Part shown: positions 1-9,150 of the stretch, piece after piece | Layout: every line of letters begins with the position of its first letter | Position numbering within the stretch: position 1 is the stretch's first letter | From: Brachypterus glaber | Lineage: Eukaryota > Arthropoda > Insecta > Coleoptera > Kateretidae | Direction: 5' to 3' | Length of the DNA: 64,000 nucleotides | Assembly (NCBI GenBank): GCA_958510825.1 | Contig: OY294052.1 | Coordinates: 3,183,816-3,247,815 of the forward strand | Made by a program: the position numbers and the translations under genes | Notes under the pieces: model-generated | What the model saw: only the letters and a program-made list of their open reading frames with translations | What the model was told of the DNA's origin: nothing | Database searches by the model: none

Positions 1-514
1 ACTTTCCATCTGAAAAGCTTTAAATCACTGATATTCATAAATTTTAATTTATTAATTGAATCTTGGTATTAAAAACAGGCCACTAATAAATAAGCCACTA
101 AAAACTAATTTAAACACTTATTTATTAAAAATATATTTGTATTTGACGAAAATTGCCAAGCAAAATATTTTTTTAATACAGTAAAAAAAATATCGATAAT
201 TCAACATGCACTTATGACATTACTACTGATAAAATTACTAAACGAAAGTGGCTTTTATTCAAAAATTGAATAAAATAGATTTTAATCAACTTAGGTTTAG
301 AGTAACTGTCCTAAAAATAAACGGAATTGTGCTAAAATGTGTAACATTAAGTAAATTTTACGAAAAACGATGTTAAAATTACAAATTTTTACACAATTAA
401 ATAAGAATTCGTGTCATCAGGTCTACACGTTCGACTGTGTAAAAATTTTTTCATCAGAGTTTTGATCACCTTTTACATATTTTATGTTTATTTTTACATT
501 TTTAATTTTTTTAG
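1..514. other. Non-coding, probably intron upstream of lectin exon
   Basis: AT-rich sequence without a supported reading frame. It ends in a pyrimidine-rich run followed by AG at 513-514, which serves as the acceptor of the lectin exon. A short hairpin-like stretch lies near 250-285. Nothing else is recognised. Confidence 0.6.
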
Positions 515-704
515 ATTTGCCCTCTTATAAAACCGCATTAAGCTGCCAGTCCTTATCTGCAGAACTAACCTGTCCTCATGGACAATTTATTAAAGTCTTG
601 CATGCAAATTATGGCAGAAGAAATCTTCACATATGTAAAAGGCATAAAGAAATACATCCAAAAAAATGTTTTCAAGAAAAGTCAATTTATGTAGTTAAAA
701 ATAA
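515..704 (+). CDS. SUEL/galactose-binding lectin domain, exon a (partial gene)
   Basis: This exon encodes the N-terminal two thirds of a SUEL-type (galactose/rhamnose-binding) lectin domain. Visible family features are the early cysteines (LSC...ELTC), the motif ANYGRR, and further spaced cysteines (HIC, KKC) as in EVA-1, latrophilin and rhamnose-binding lectins. The acceptor is a T-run plus AG at 513-514. The donor is GTATGT at 705. The exon opens with two bases of a split codon and closes with two bases (AA) of another. Exon b starts with the single G that completes a lysine codon, so the phases agree. In known members this extracellular domain binds carbohydrate or acts in adhesion and guidance receptors. 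Which of these proteins it belongs to cannot be decided from one domain. No start codon or signal peptide is in the window; an ATG at 484 lies in the presumed intron and is not taken as the start. Confidence 0.8.
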
Positions 705-994
705 GTATGTACACTATTATTACTGTCCGAGTACATAATCTTGGTTAGCGGAGCATCGGGAGCGGAAAGAAATGCGTTACCTCCCGTTGGTGTTCTGTGG
801 TCTTTCCTCCCGTGTATTATTCATTGGCGACATATCGCAACGGTGCTGATATGAAAATTCCTGAAACTGGCCCAGGTTACGTGGTCGGACAGTATATAGG
901 GGAACATTACATAGGCCCACAAAAACAATAAATCTCAATTACTATAAGTGAGACTATATTTTTCTTATGTATTTTTGGGCTCTGAAAACAAATT

Positions 995-1026
<32 letters not shown>

Positions 1027-1051
1027 AAAAAAAAATAAAATTAACTTTTAG
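705..1051 (+). other. Intron between the two lectin exons, with (TA)n
   Basis: 347-bp intron with donor GTATGT at 705 and acceptor TTTTAG ending at 1051. It holds a (TA)n run at about 996-1021 and a locally more GC-rich stretch at 740-900 of unknown nature. No open frame crosses it, which supports its being an intron. Confidence 0.65.
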
Positions 1052-1158
1052 GTGTGAGAGAAAACAATATTGCATAATAGAAGCCAAGGATAACGTATTT
1101 GGTGATCCCTGTTCAGGGGAAGCAAAATATTTGGAAGTAAAATATACTTGTCTTTCAG
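1052..1158 (+). CDS. SUEL/galactose-binding lectin domain, exon b (partial gene)
   Basis: This 107-bp exon carries the C-terminal third of the lectin domain: a cysteine pair (CERKQYC), then the family signature FGDPCSGEAKYLEVKYTC, which matches the xFGDPCxGxxKYLxVxYxC pattern of SUEL domains. The acceptor is TTTTAG at 1046-1051 and the donor is GTATGT at 1159. The exon is phase 2 at its start, which exactly matches exon a, and phase 1 at its end, so coding continues downstream. The next exon is not securely identified. Two weak candidates with strong acceptors are at 3153 and 7020. The intron that follows is heavily loaded with transposable elements. Confidence 0.82.
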
Positions 1159-1218
1159 GTATGTAGCATTTACAGGGTGGCTAAATATCTCTTGAATTTT
1201 ATTTAAGGAGGAAAAGCT

Positions 1219-2193
1219 GGGGCCGGTAAACTTACCGGACACACGAATTCTTATTTTTTTTTAAACCAATAAAAAGTACTTACCTTAAATAGTATTTTTG
1301 CAAAAAAAAAATTGCGGATTACTCACAAATTAGCGAGAAATTAATTTTAAAAAAGTGCATTTTCAAGACATAGTTAGGGATTTTAACCACATTTCAATTT
1401 AAGTTGGTAAAATTTTCAGTTAACTAATAAACAGCGTTGTCAGTTTGTACATTTATTTATTTAAAATAATAGTACAAATTTTAACAAAAAATGTAACGTT
1501 AACGTAAAGCAACTTCCTCCATTAAAAAAAAAAAAAACACCAAACAACACAAAACCAACGTAAACCAACGTTAACGTAAACCAACTTCTCCCATTAAAAA
1601 AAAATACCAAAAGAGTAAACTACCAAACCAAACCATTGTTAACGTAAACCAACGCCTCCCATTAAAAAAAACACCTAACCAGCAAACTACCAAACCAAAC
1701 CATTGTTAACGTAAACCAACTTCTCCCATTAAAAAAAAATACCAAATAACGAAAAAACCAACGTAAACCAACGTTAACGTAAACCAACGTCAATTAAATT
1801 GTTATAAAATTCTAACAAAACAAAAAACTGAATTTTCCGCACCTATTTATATTCAAAACAGTAAGTTTTAGTAATAAAACCAAAAATCAGTGCAAAAATA
1901 TTGTTAATTTTTCAAACAAGAAATCATTCCGAATAATACAAGAAAACACTTTAAATCAAAATTAAAATATGACTACGCCGCATCTCTGTACACACGTGAC
2001 ATATGTCAGCAATATTATGGCGGTTCATAAAATTAATTATTATTTACGATTTTTCTCCATGTAAGTTATTTTTTAGTAATAAAATAACGTTTTCCGCATC
2101 TAATCTTATTTATAATTGTTAATTTTAGTACCACAGTGAAAATTTAGTGCAAAACTAGTCCTATTTTTTGTGTCTGGTATGTTCACCGAAACC
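1219..2193. mobile_element. 8-bp-TSD non-autonomous DNA transposon, copy 1 (975 bp)
   Basis: The element starts GGGGCCGGTAAACTTACCGG and ends in GTTCACCGAAACC, giving imperfect terminal inverted repeats of about 25 bp. It is flanked by the direct repeat GAAAAGCT at 1211-1218 and 2194-2201. It has no coding capacity. An 8-bp duplication fits hAT, P or Merlin-type transposases. A second copy is at 55757-56680. It sits within about 60 bp of the lectin exon donor. Confidence 0.88.
1495..1795. repeat. Internal minisatellite GTTAACGTAAACCAAC...
   Basis: Tandem, imperfect units of about 55-70 bp. Each carries a TTAACGTAAACCAACG-like core, a CTCCCATTAAAAAAAA stretch and an ACCAAACCA stretch. Copy 1 has about one more unit than the copy at 55757, which explains most of the length difference between the two. 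Confidence 0.8.
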
Positions 2194-2201
2194 GAAAAGC
2201 T

Positions 2202-2310
2202 TTAGCATATACTAAACATACAATACATATAATATACAGGGCGTGTCAAAAGTGCTCTCTTCCTTTAACTTTTGAACGACATGAAATTTTGCGTAATTTT
2301 AATAAAAATT
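2202..2310. other. Short repeat fragment with TATACAGGGCGTGTC end
   Basis: A fragment beginning TATACAGGGCGTGTCAAAAG near 2235 resembles the ends of the C-rich foldback family at 3696 and 18237, which share 'cttaacttttgaacga' shortly after the end. No coding sequence is seen. Confidence 0.45.
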
Positions 2311-3008
2311 ATATTCTATAACTAGTATGGAATAGACAATAGCGAGCGGAAAGTTTGTCATACGAGCCGGCAGGCGAGTATGACGGTCCCGCGAGCGCGG
2401 AATGACTATTCCATACGTGTTGTAGACTATACTTTTTCTTCGACTGCAAATATGAAACACTGGATGGCTTTAAACTGCGGACAAGGTTAAAAACAATGTT
2501 TTTTGTGACTCGACATTATAAATGCAACAAAACACATATTTTTTAATTAAGCAAGTAATGTTATTATTAATTTTATCAAATCAGTACTTAAAAAAGATTT
2601 TTATTTAATTTTAGCACATATTTATAAATTATAATACAAAAATTGAAGGTTATGTCAGATTGTTGTGACAGATCATGTTTAAATAGTTAACAATAGATGG
2701 AGCAGTTTTAATTTTTTGAACTAAATTGATAAAAAACTGGTCAAATATTAAGAAAAATAAATTAACTTTATGTAATTTTAACGCAAAACTTTAAATTGCA
2801 TTAAATTATTCAATATTTCATGGTAAAATAAATATATTTTTGCTAATTTTGCTACAGTTTTCTTTACTTTTATAAACAAGAGATGGCACTTCATGTGCTC
2901 ATTCTTGATACGGAATATTCATACCGTATCTAGAGCTAGAATTGATTCATTCTGTGTTTCAAAAGTGTGTGTATTTGCTTACATTCTAAAGCAGTCGTAG
3001 AAAAATAT
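2311..3008 (+). repeat. Dispersed 0.7-kb repeat with GC-rich palindromic head, copy A
   Basis: The head contains GTATGGAATAGAC...GACTATTCCATAC, an inner palindrome CATACGAGCC...GGCGAGTATG, and a CCGCGAGCGCGG core that stands out from the AT-rich surroundings. Near the other end is a hairpin GATACGG...CCGTATC. Other copies are at 50639-51297, 62083-62783 and (head only) 62786-63085. No coding capacity is seen, and the superfamily is not assigned. Confidence 0.8.
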
Positions 3009-3695
3009 AACTTACTTTTTACAGTGTATAATACATTTTGCCATAGCAGTTTGCTTTTAAAGATTACCATGGTAAAATGGGTCTAATGAAAAATACGCCG
3101 GTATTACGTTCAATTCTGGCCTTTTATTTATTTTTACTTATTTTTGTTTCAGATATCGGGCTTCCTATGGGTGAAGATTAGTATATAATATTTTTAAATT
3201 AATTGTTTTGTCTGAACATTATTTTATATTAATTACACTAGACAACAAATTTCAACTTTTTTTTGTCACCCCGATCGGAAAGTAAATTTTTCTTACTAAT
3301 TCGAGGGCGTAGAAACCGAATTTGACATTAGAAAAATTTCAGCACCTAAAATTTTTAAGATATAAGTCCAGGAAATAATGACTTTTTTTAAAAAATCTTA
3401 ATTAAACAGTAGGATTTTGAAAATTTTAGGGTATATTAAAAAAAAATAATAGGAGGAACTCAAAAATATATATGCCAAGGACCTACTGTCAGAGTAAGTA
3501 CGCGAAAAAAAATAAAAAGCTTAATATGGCTCGACTATACTTTTACTATATGACAGAAGATTGGATGGCTAACCTGACTAAGTTATAACATTATAATCAC
3601 CTGATAATTATTAACTTTATGTTAAATTATAATATAACATAAAGTTTTCCATAAAAATACCACTGCGTAACATTAGTGATGAAATAAAATATTTA
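3009..3695. other. Non-coding; one strong splice acceptor near 3152
   Basis: No gene-length frame. A long pyrimidine run followed by CAG at 3150-3152 could be an acceptor for the lectin gene (see findings). The rest is AT-rich, with a palindromic AT stretch near 3605-3650. Confidence 0.4.
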
Positions 3696-4310
3696 TACAG
3701 AGCTGTCCAAAAGTCACCCCCCCCCCCTCTTAACTTTTGAACCAGTTGAGATATCGACTTCAAATTTGGAACTTTTAAATAAGACAACTTAGCATATATT
3801 TAATACTTTCAGCTCTTAAAATGTGGGCAGGGGGGCATGGGGCACATTTTTTATATGGAAAGGGGGGTCGTGTAATACATCATTTTAAAACTTATAAAAT
3901 TCTCCATTTAACTCCATATTTTTTAAATAAAAAAAATGGGTTTAAAATGGGGTTGAAAATGGGTATTAATGTCAAAATTCTTCTAAAACAAACAAACAAT
4001 TTTTTAAAAATACCTAATTTTAACTGAAAAAAATGTTAATTATACTTTTAAACTAATTTTAGTTGACATAAATAAAAATTTATAAAAAAAAACTTAAAAA
4101 ATCGAATGTTTTAGCACAAAAAATTGAAAAATCAAAACCTTAAAAAACATTTTTAAAAAAATAAAAAATGTTAGTTTAAATAGAGAATTTTATAAGCTTT
4201 AAAATGATGTATCACACGACCCCCCTTTCCATTTAAAAAAAGTCCCCCCATGCCCACCTGCCCACATTTTAAGAGCTGAAAATATCAAATATATGCTAAA
4301 AGATGCTCCC
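3696..4310. repeat. C-rich foldback repeat, copy 1
   Basis: It starts TTATACAGAGCTGTCCAAAAGTCACCCCCC. The segment at about 3789-3910 (including GTGGGCAGGGGGGCATGGGG and GGGGGGTCGTGT) recurs inverted at about 4175-4300, so the element folds back on itself. Related copies are at 18237-18600 and 32264-33648. It is non-coding; the right end is degraded in this copy. Confidence 0.75.
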
Positions 4311-4319
4311 AACAATTCT

Positions 4320-5200
4320 GTTCATGTTAAAAAAGCAGGGTGCATAGTATAGCGGTTAAACGGCTGAAATGTGACAATATAAATTAAGTTTCACTCACTG
4401 CTAACTAAGCAGATTGTAGCATTAGTGTGGAAAATTAATTTGATAATGGGTTTCCATTTATCTAGTAAGTTTAAGGGAAAATATAGTTTACGAACGGTTG
4501 GGATATTCAAATTTCTGCCAGGAATGTTGAATTATGAAAACGGGGTGAAAGGTTTTGGTACTCGGTAGAGATCCGGAGATATGCTTGTCAATTTATGTGT
4601 TAGTTAAGAATATCGTCGCAACGCGTCTGTTTGTGCACTGATAGAAAAACCTAAAAATAAACCAAACGTTGTTGTAGCAATTTTAAGGTATACCGGGTGT
4701 TTCAGGAAGGTGGTTCACCCCCCTTAACTTTTTTATACTTAGACCTATCCAAATGAAATTTGGAGATCATTCATAAGACAAAATTTTCAATTTTTTGACA
4801 TATCAAACAACTTTTTTTCACTTCCGGTTTCTTCGGAAATAACCCTAACTTTCGATTTTTAAATGGGACACCCTATATATTTTTACATATTTTGTCTTAG
4901 AAATCAATTCTGAATACAACCATATGCCACTTGTCAATTTTTGACAGGTCATGTCATTTTTGATTGAAATTTTCATTTTAAACCTAGAGTGCCTTGAATT
5001 GGCTTATTTGCTTAATTTTTGGTCTAGTTTCTTAAGAAAAATACTATTTTGATTTTTTTCCAAAAACTCTATTTTTGATGCGCTCTTATAAGTTTAAAAG
5101 TTACACTTTTGCCCATAAGTCATTTTTTTTAATGGGAAGAGGGTGGCTCATTACTTTTAAATGTCTGCATTCGTTTGTAAATACCGAACACCTTTACTTT
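4320..5200. repeat. Repeat fragment with TATACCGGGTGTTTCAGG end
   Basis: At about 4690 the sequence begins TATACCGGGTGTTTCAGG, the end type shared by several repeats here (16636, 32264). It continues as AT-rich non-coding DNA with a CACTTCCGG stretch. The matching other end is not found, so this is probably truncated. The stretch 4320-4690 holds nothing recognisable. Confidence 0.5.
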
Positions 5201-5306
5201 TTTGTTGTTCTATGCAATATATAGTGGTTGGCGCATATACAACTATTTATTGTTGTATATTATAACCTAATTATGTTATTAATTACGCTAGTATTCTATC
5301 AGTGTA

Positions 5307-5448
5307 GTATACTGCCCTACTACTCTAGAAAGCAGTAACTCCATTTGTCGCATAGCAGCGTTTTCAAAACATTGTATCAGAGTTGACGTGAAAACGTGGC
5401 TATGCGACAAATGTAGTTACTGCTTTCTAGCGTAGTAGGGCAGTATAC
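5307..5448. repeat. 142-bp hairpin element, conserved loop
   Basis: Inverted arms of about 48 bp begin GTATACTGCCCTACTAC and end GTAGTAGGGCAGTATAC. They flank a loop AGCGTTTTCAAAACATTG...GAGTTGACGTGAAAACGT. The loop sequence recurs at 63910-63950 in a hairpin with different arms. Confidence 0.85.
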
Positions 5449-6072
5449 ATGATATTTTTAAAATAGAGTATGGAATACCTGGCACTATGAGTCCTTTCAA
5501 TTAGAAAAAAATACAGTTTTTCTTGTCAATGATAGAAAAACTAATAAAATATGTATGTGTGAGTGAGTTAGACCCAGTTCCGATTAGTTAAAATGCAACT
5601 TTCGGCATATGTAAGGCTTTTTTTATCCGAATTTTTACCATTCTTTAGTTAACTCATTAGTGCCCAGATGTTATGCTAATTAATGGGTTAACTGGTTTAT
5701 TTCCGAAATGATTTCTATGTGATTTTGCGGTAATATCGAGCTTAACCCATAATTAAAATAAAATAATTAAAAATTAAAATAAAAATAAAATCTTAAAGTT
5801 TTGTTATTGACATATTGCAGTAAACCCACGATATGCTCAAGACCACAGTCAGTTTAACTCTAATTGAAATGAAACACTTCAGTTCTATCTAAATCAACAA
5901 ACTTTGTTTCATTTTGTGGTATACCTACAACGTCCGACTTGTTCTTTTGTAAAAAGAAACTAAATTAAACAAGCAGTATAGATATGTAATTCTAAGCATT
6001 CCATTATATACTATTACACATAGGCACAGCAAATACTTGGAAAAAAAGATTCTCAAAAAAGAATTACAATTT
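5449..6072. other. No feature seen
   Basis: AT-rich DNA with no supported gene. The apparent frame on the minus strand here overlaps a LINE insertion and is not considered real. Confidence 0.5.
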
Positions 6073-6086
6073 ATACTCAAGGAATC

Positions 6087-6323
6087 GCGCAGTGTATCAG
6101 ATACGACAGGATCAGGTTGCAAGTCTTTGAAACTCAAAGACTCAACCAAGAGGAACTAAGTAATCTCCCCTGGGCCAATATCCTGACCTTTATTAAAAGG
6201 ACGGGCAGGTCCAAGGAGGACTCAAATTAGTAAATGGCTGGTATTGCCTGGGGTGACAAAAAGGGCCAGAAATGGTCTAGTTGTCCGGCTTTGGCCAACC
6301 CAAAATTTACTACTACTACTACC
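6087..6323 (+). mobile_element. 3' fragment of an RNase H-type LINE, copy 1
   Basis: A 5'-truncated copy of a non-LTR retrotransposon. It runs from coding remnant (VRYDRIRLQVF region) into the 3' UTR and ends with the tail TTACTACTACTACTACC. It is bounded by a 14-bp target duplication, ATACTCAAGGAATC, at 6073-6086 and 6324-6337. The same element is at 23753-24053, where more of the 3' coding part is visible. The last 70 bp resemble the end of the SINE at 28802-29364. Confidence 0.9.
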
Positions 6324-6525
6324 ATACTCAAGGAATCTATATATTTTACAAAAAAAATACACATAAAAAAGTTTGAGGCAAAAAGGTGTTAAGCCTCACA
6401 CATTTTGTCCCTCTACACACGCCTCTGGATAAATTTAAAAAAATAAATTAACATAAACTTATCGCCCCTAGTGTACATGCAAAACCTCGACGCTGTAGCT
6501 TACCAGAGTTATTAATTAATAATTA

Positions 6526-6840
6526 TTTATGGTACTAGTGCGTAAAGTAAGATATTGCCCATGCGAAAATTAACCTGCGCGGCGTCAGCCAAGGAGGTTA
6601 ATTTTCGAGAGGGCAATATCGGTTTACCCATGAGTGCCATCAAGGTTTTATCCAATAAATAGCTTAGGAATTCATATTTTTATTAAAAATTTTAATGACA
6701 TTTACAAGAAAATAATTTGATAAGTGACAGTTGAGTGGGTAAAATAAATAATTATCCACTCAATAAAGTAAAAGCCACGCGGGGGTTATTATTGAGTTTA
6801 TCTATTTAAAATAAAGCTGGTAATTGTCTCATTATCTGCA
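6526..6840 (+). repeat. Dispersed 0.3-kb hairpin repeat, copy 1
   Basis: It runs from TTATTTATGGTACTAGTG to AATTGTCTCATTATCTGCA. Inside are two hairpins: GATATTGCCC...GGGCAATATC around AAAATTAACCTGC, and TTGAGTGG...CCACTCAA. The reverse-oriented copy is at 24444-24764. Confidence 0.8.
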
Positions 6841-6875
6841 TGTATTGGATAAAAATCTTATTTTTAGTAGAATTT

Positions 6876-7005
6876 TAAAGGGCCATAGCTCCCTTAGGGC
6901 TTATTTATGAACCAACCTTTATAGGAACTTTTTTTTAAATGTTTGGACGTAGAATCACCTCTTAAATTTTGGCATGTCAGTTACTGATCACCCTGTATGC
7001 ACATT
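6876..7005. repeat. Fragment of the GTAGCTCCCTTAGGG repeat family
   Basis: Similar to 16170-16290 and to the arms of the large palindrome at 14934-16146: the 'agctcccttagggct' block, a 'tttggacgtagaatcacc' block, and the end GATCACCCTGTATGC. Confidence 0.6.
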
Positions 7006-7386
7006 TTTACTTACGCAGGACATACCCTGGAGAAAGTAAGATGTTATTGCATTGCCTGAAGGTATAAAAAAATTAACCGTCATAAATTATTCAAATACAG
7101 TCCCTCCTTGTAATATTTCGACTAAAAAGCCAATTAAAATACAACGCGAAATGTTAAGTAACTGTGACATTGTACAAAAGTTTTTAACATCAGGATTTAA
7201 AATTAAAATTCCTGAAAATATCTCAGTTTTATGATGTCTGGTGAGAATATTTTGTTTTTCTTTTCTTTTTAAACAAGTGAAGTCATTTTAAAACGTAGGT
7301 ATAAATTCCTTTTATTAGCTCACTTTAGGCCTCATTTGCAGGGACTAACTTGGCCCAGAGGAGATACTTTTTTCCTACTAGCTTTA
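7006..7386. other. Ambiguous stretch: possible exon signals, no assigned gene
   Basis: A pyrimidine run ending in CAG at 7019 resembles an acceptor. A frame is open from about 7040 to 7234 on the + strand, but it has no recognisable domain and no splice path from the lectin exons reaches it without a stop. From about 7320 the sequence matches, inverted, the repeat near 30890-31010. Confidence 0.3.
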
Positions 7387-7810
7387 CACGGAAAAAAAAA
7401 TTATAGCTAGGAGCGCTATAACACACATACCAAGCAAATTATAATCGCTTATTATATAAATACAAGGCTTTCTCTTACAATTATGGCAGTCAGTGTAAAA
7501 ATTTATATGAAATACTTTAATTGTTTAGTGAATAATAAAATATAACAAATAGTATGGCATTTATAGCTTAAATAGATTTAATTATTGTCCGTGCTAATAA
7601 TTTTTATAATATAATAAAATTTCTGTAAATTTATAATAGTGTCTGTAATAAATATAATCGTGTCTGTAATATATATAATCGTTTCCAATTTATTTTTAAC
7701 ATTATTAGTTATTGTGTCCCTTATAATCTATAGCCTAAATCACTATAATTTGCCACTGTTACCAAATATCTTATAATGTATAGCGCAGAGCCCACTAATT
7801 TCTTTCCGTG
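7387..7810. mobile_element. CACGGAAAAA-ended MITE, copy 1 (424 bp)
   Basis: The ends are CACGGAAAAAAA and TTTCCGTG, flanked by TA on both sides. It is almost identical throughout to 34968-35392. A related empty site at 30991-31006 (rc CTACTAGCTTTAGAAC) corresponds to the flanks CTACTAGCTTTA / TAGAAC, confirming insertion with a TA duplication. No coding capacity. Confidence 0.92.
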
Positions 7811-8121
7811 TAGAACCTACTATTATTTATCCTGTTGTTAATTCGAGAAGGTTCTCTGCACCTAGAGTAATAATAATTTTTTTCTCCTAGTAGAAGTTAA
7901 TTTAATTAATTATAATGGAATATAACAAATTATTTAGTAAATCAATAGCTTACTCATATGTTTTCACACATTTTAAAAATTTGAAAACGTACCATCGTTT
8001 TCATAATAAACGCTTACACCTAAAAATGTTACAGATTATATTGAACTTTATCAAGGTCTCTTTGACATTTATTTGTTAAATATTATTATGACATTACTTG
8101 TCAAAATAATTCACATTAGTT
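7811..8121. other. Host repeat flank and AT-rich DNA
   Basis: The first about 90 bp continue the repeat interrupted by the MITE: 'taataataatttttttctcctagtag' matches the inverse of 30900-30935. The remainder shows nothing recognisable. Confidence 0.5.
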
Positions 8122-8486
8122 ATGCCGCAGCTTACAAATTATCAAAAATGTATTATAACAGCAAGAATAAATGACGGGATAAGTGTACGTGAAATGCTGC
8201 AAACAGCACTATAATGCGAGCAAAGAAAAAACTTGAGGAAACTGGACAGATTAGCAGAAAGCGGGGTTCTGGTCGAAGTAGAATGAGTAGTGCAGAAGAA
8301 GATATGCAATTAATGAATTATCTGCGGTAAAACCCTTTCCATACCGGAGTCAGAGCGAGGGAAGAAACTAACTTTCCTGGGTCATAATGCTGAAGAATTA
8401 CGACAGGCCATCATTGAGGCTTGGCACGCAAAAATTACACCAAATTACACAAACCAACTGTTGGAATTACAAAGAAGATTTTTTTA
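8122..8486 (+). pseudogene. Tc1-like transposase relic
   Basis: Conceptual translation gives an N-terminal helix-turn-helix region (start 8122, ITARINDGISVREMLQTAL), then a stop. A shift to another frame continues with KKKLEETGQISRKRGSGRSR, the linker typical of Tc1-type paired DNA-binding domains. A third frame gives NPFHTGVRAREETNFPG, which resembles the Tc1 'tNFPGS' region. The sequence then jumps to a C-terminal piece (IIEAWHAKITPNYTNQLL). The catalytic DDE core is missing, so it is an inactive internally deleted copy. Intact Tc1 transposases are about 340 residues; the remnant covers roughly a third. Confidence 0.78.
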
Positions 8487-9040
8487 TTTTTGATATCTTA
8501 AAATAAGTCACTCTTGATGATGTTTTTTTTTTCTTTATATTTTTGAAGACACTATTTTGAAGAAAAAAACATTATCCCATGAACCGTAAGAATTGTACAA
8601 AAAGCGCTTAGTGTTTTGGGAGTTTAAAATCAAGCAGGGCAAGTTATAAAGAGTGACTTTTTTTGAGATCAAATCAAAAATAAAAAATAAATTCCTCTTT
8701 GTAACTCTATCTGGAGACATACTGTATAAATATCATTTATAATAAAATTTGTTAACCTTTTTGCTTATAAGCATATATGCTTAAAGACAGTTATAGGACT
8801 TGCACTATATAATATAGACTGTACTTTAACCTTACTTAATTATTACGGAAAATGTCAGTGTCAATCTTAGTAAAGTACATATACCACAACTAAAAATTTA
8901 AAATGTTGGGGTACCTCAGGGTTCTGTGATGTGAGCGTTTTCTATGAAAATGATGGTACCTACTGGAACTGTCAACTTTTAGTAAATAATTTTATTAATT
9001 TGTTTTTAAATATGGCGATTTCAAAGGCTAATTGTTGAAA
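8487..9040. other. Non-coding; short inverted repeat
   Basis: AGTCACTCTT at about 8506 and AAGAGTGACT at about 8650 are inverted around a 140-bp spacer, perhaps the edge of a decayed element. No gene is supported. Confidence 0.4.
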
Positions 9041-9150
9041 AAAATAATATATAAACCACGGTAGAAAAGACTGTTATGGCCTCGCACTATTATACACATA
9101 ATACTCCTTACCATAAAAAATGTCTTTTCTATCTTGGTATATAATTACTA
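9041..9150. repeat. Hairpin repeat (TATATAAACCACGGTAGAAAAGAC), copy 1
   Basis: Inverted ends TATATAAACCACGGTAGAAAAGAC and GTCTTTTCTATCTTGGTATATA. A related copy lies at 58199-58345 with a longer centre. Confidence 0.7.

Noticed and set aside
2311..3008. Helitron assignment from the GATACGG...CCGTATC hairpin followed by CTAG
   Set aside because: All copies continue past the CTAG with conserved sequence, so it is not the element end.
7037..7234. Open frame possibly continuing the lectin gene
   Set aside because: No splice path from the upstream acceptor keeps frame without a stop, and the translation has no recognisable domain.
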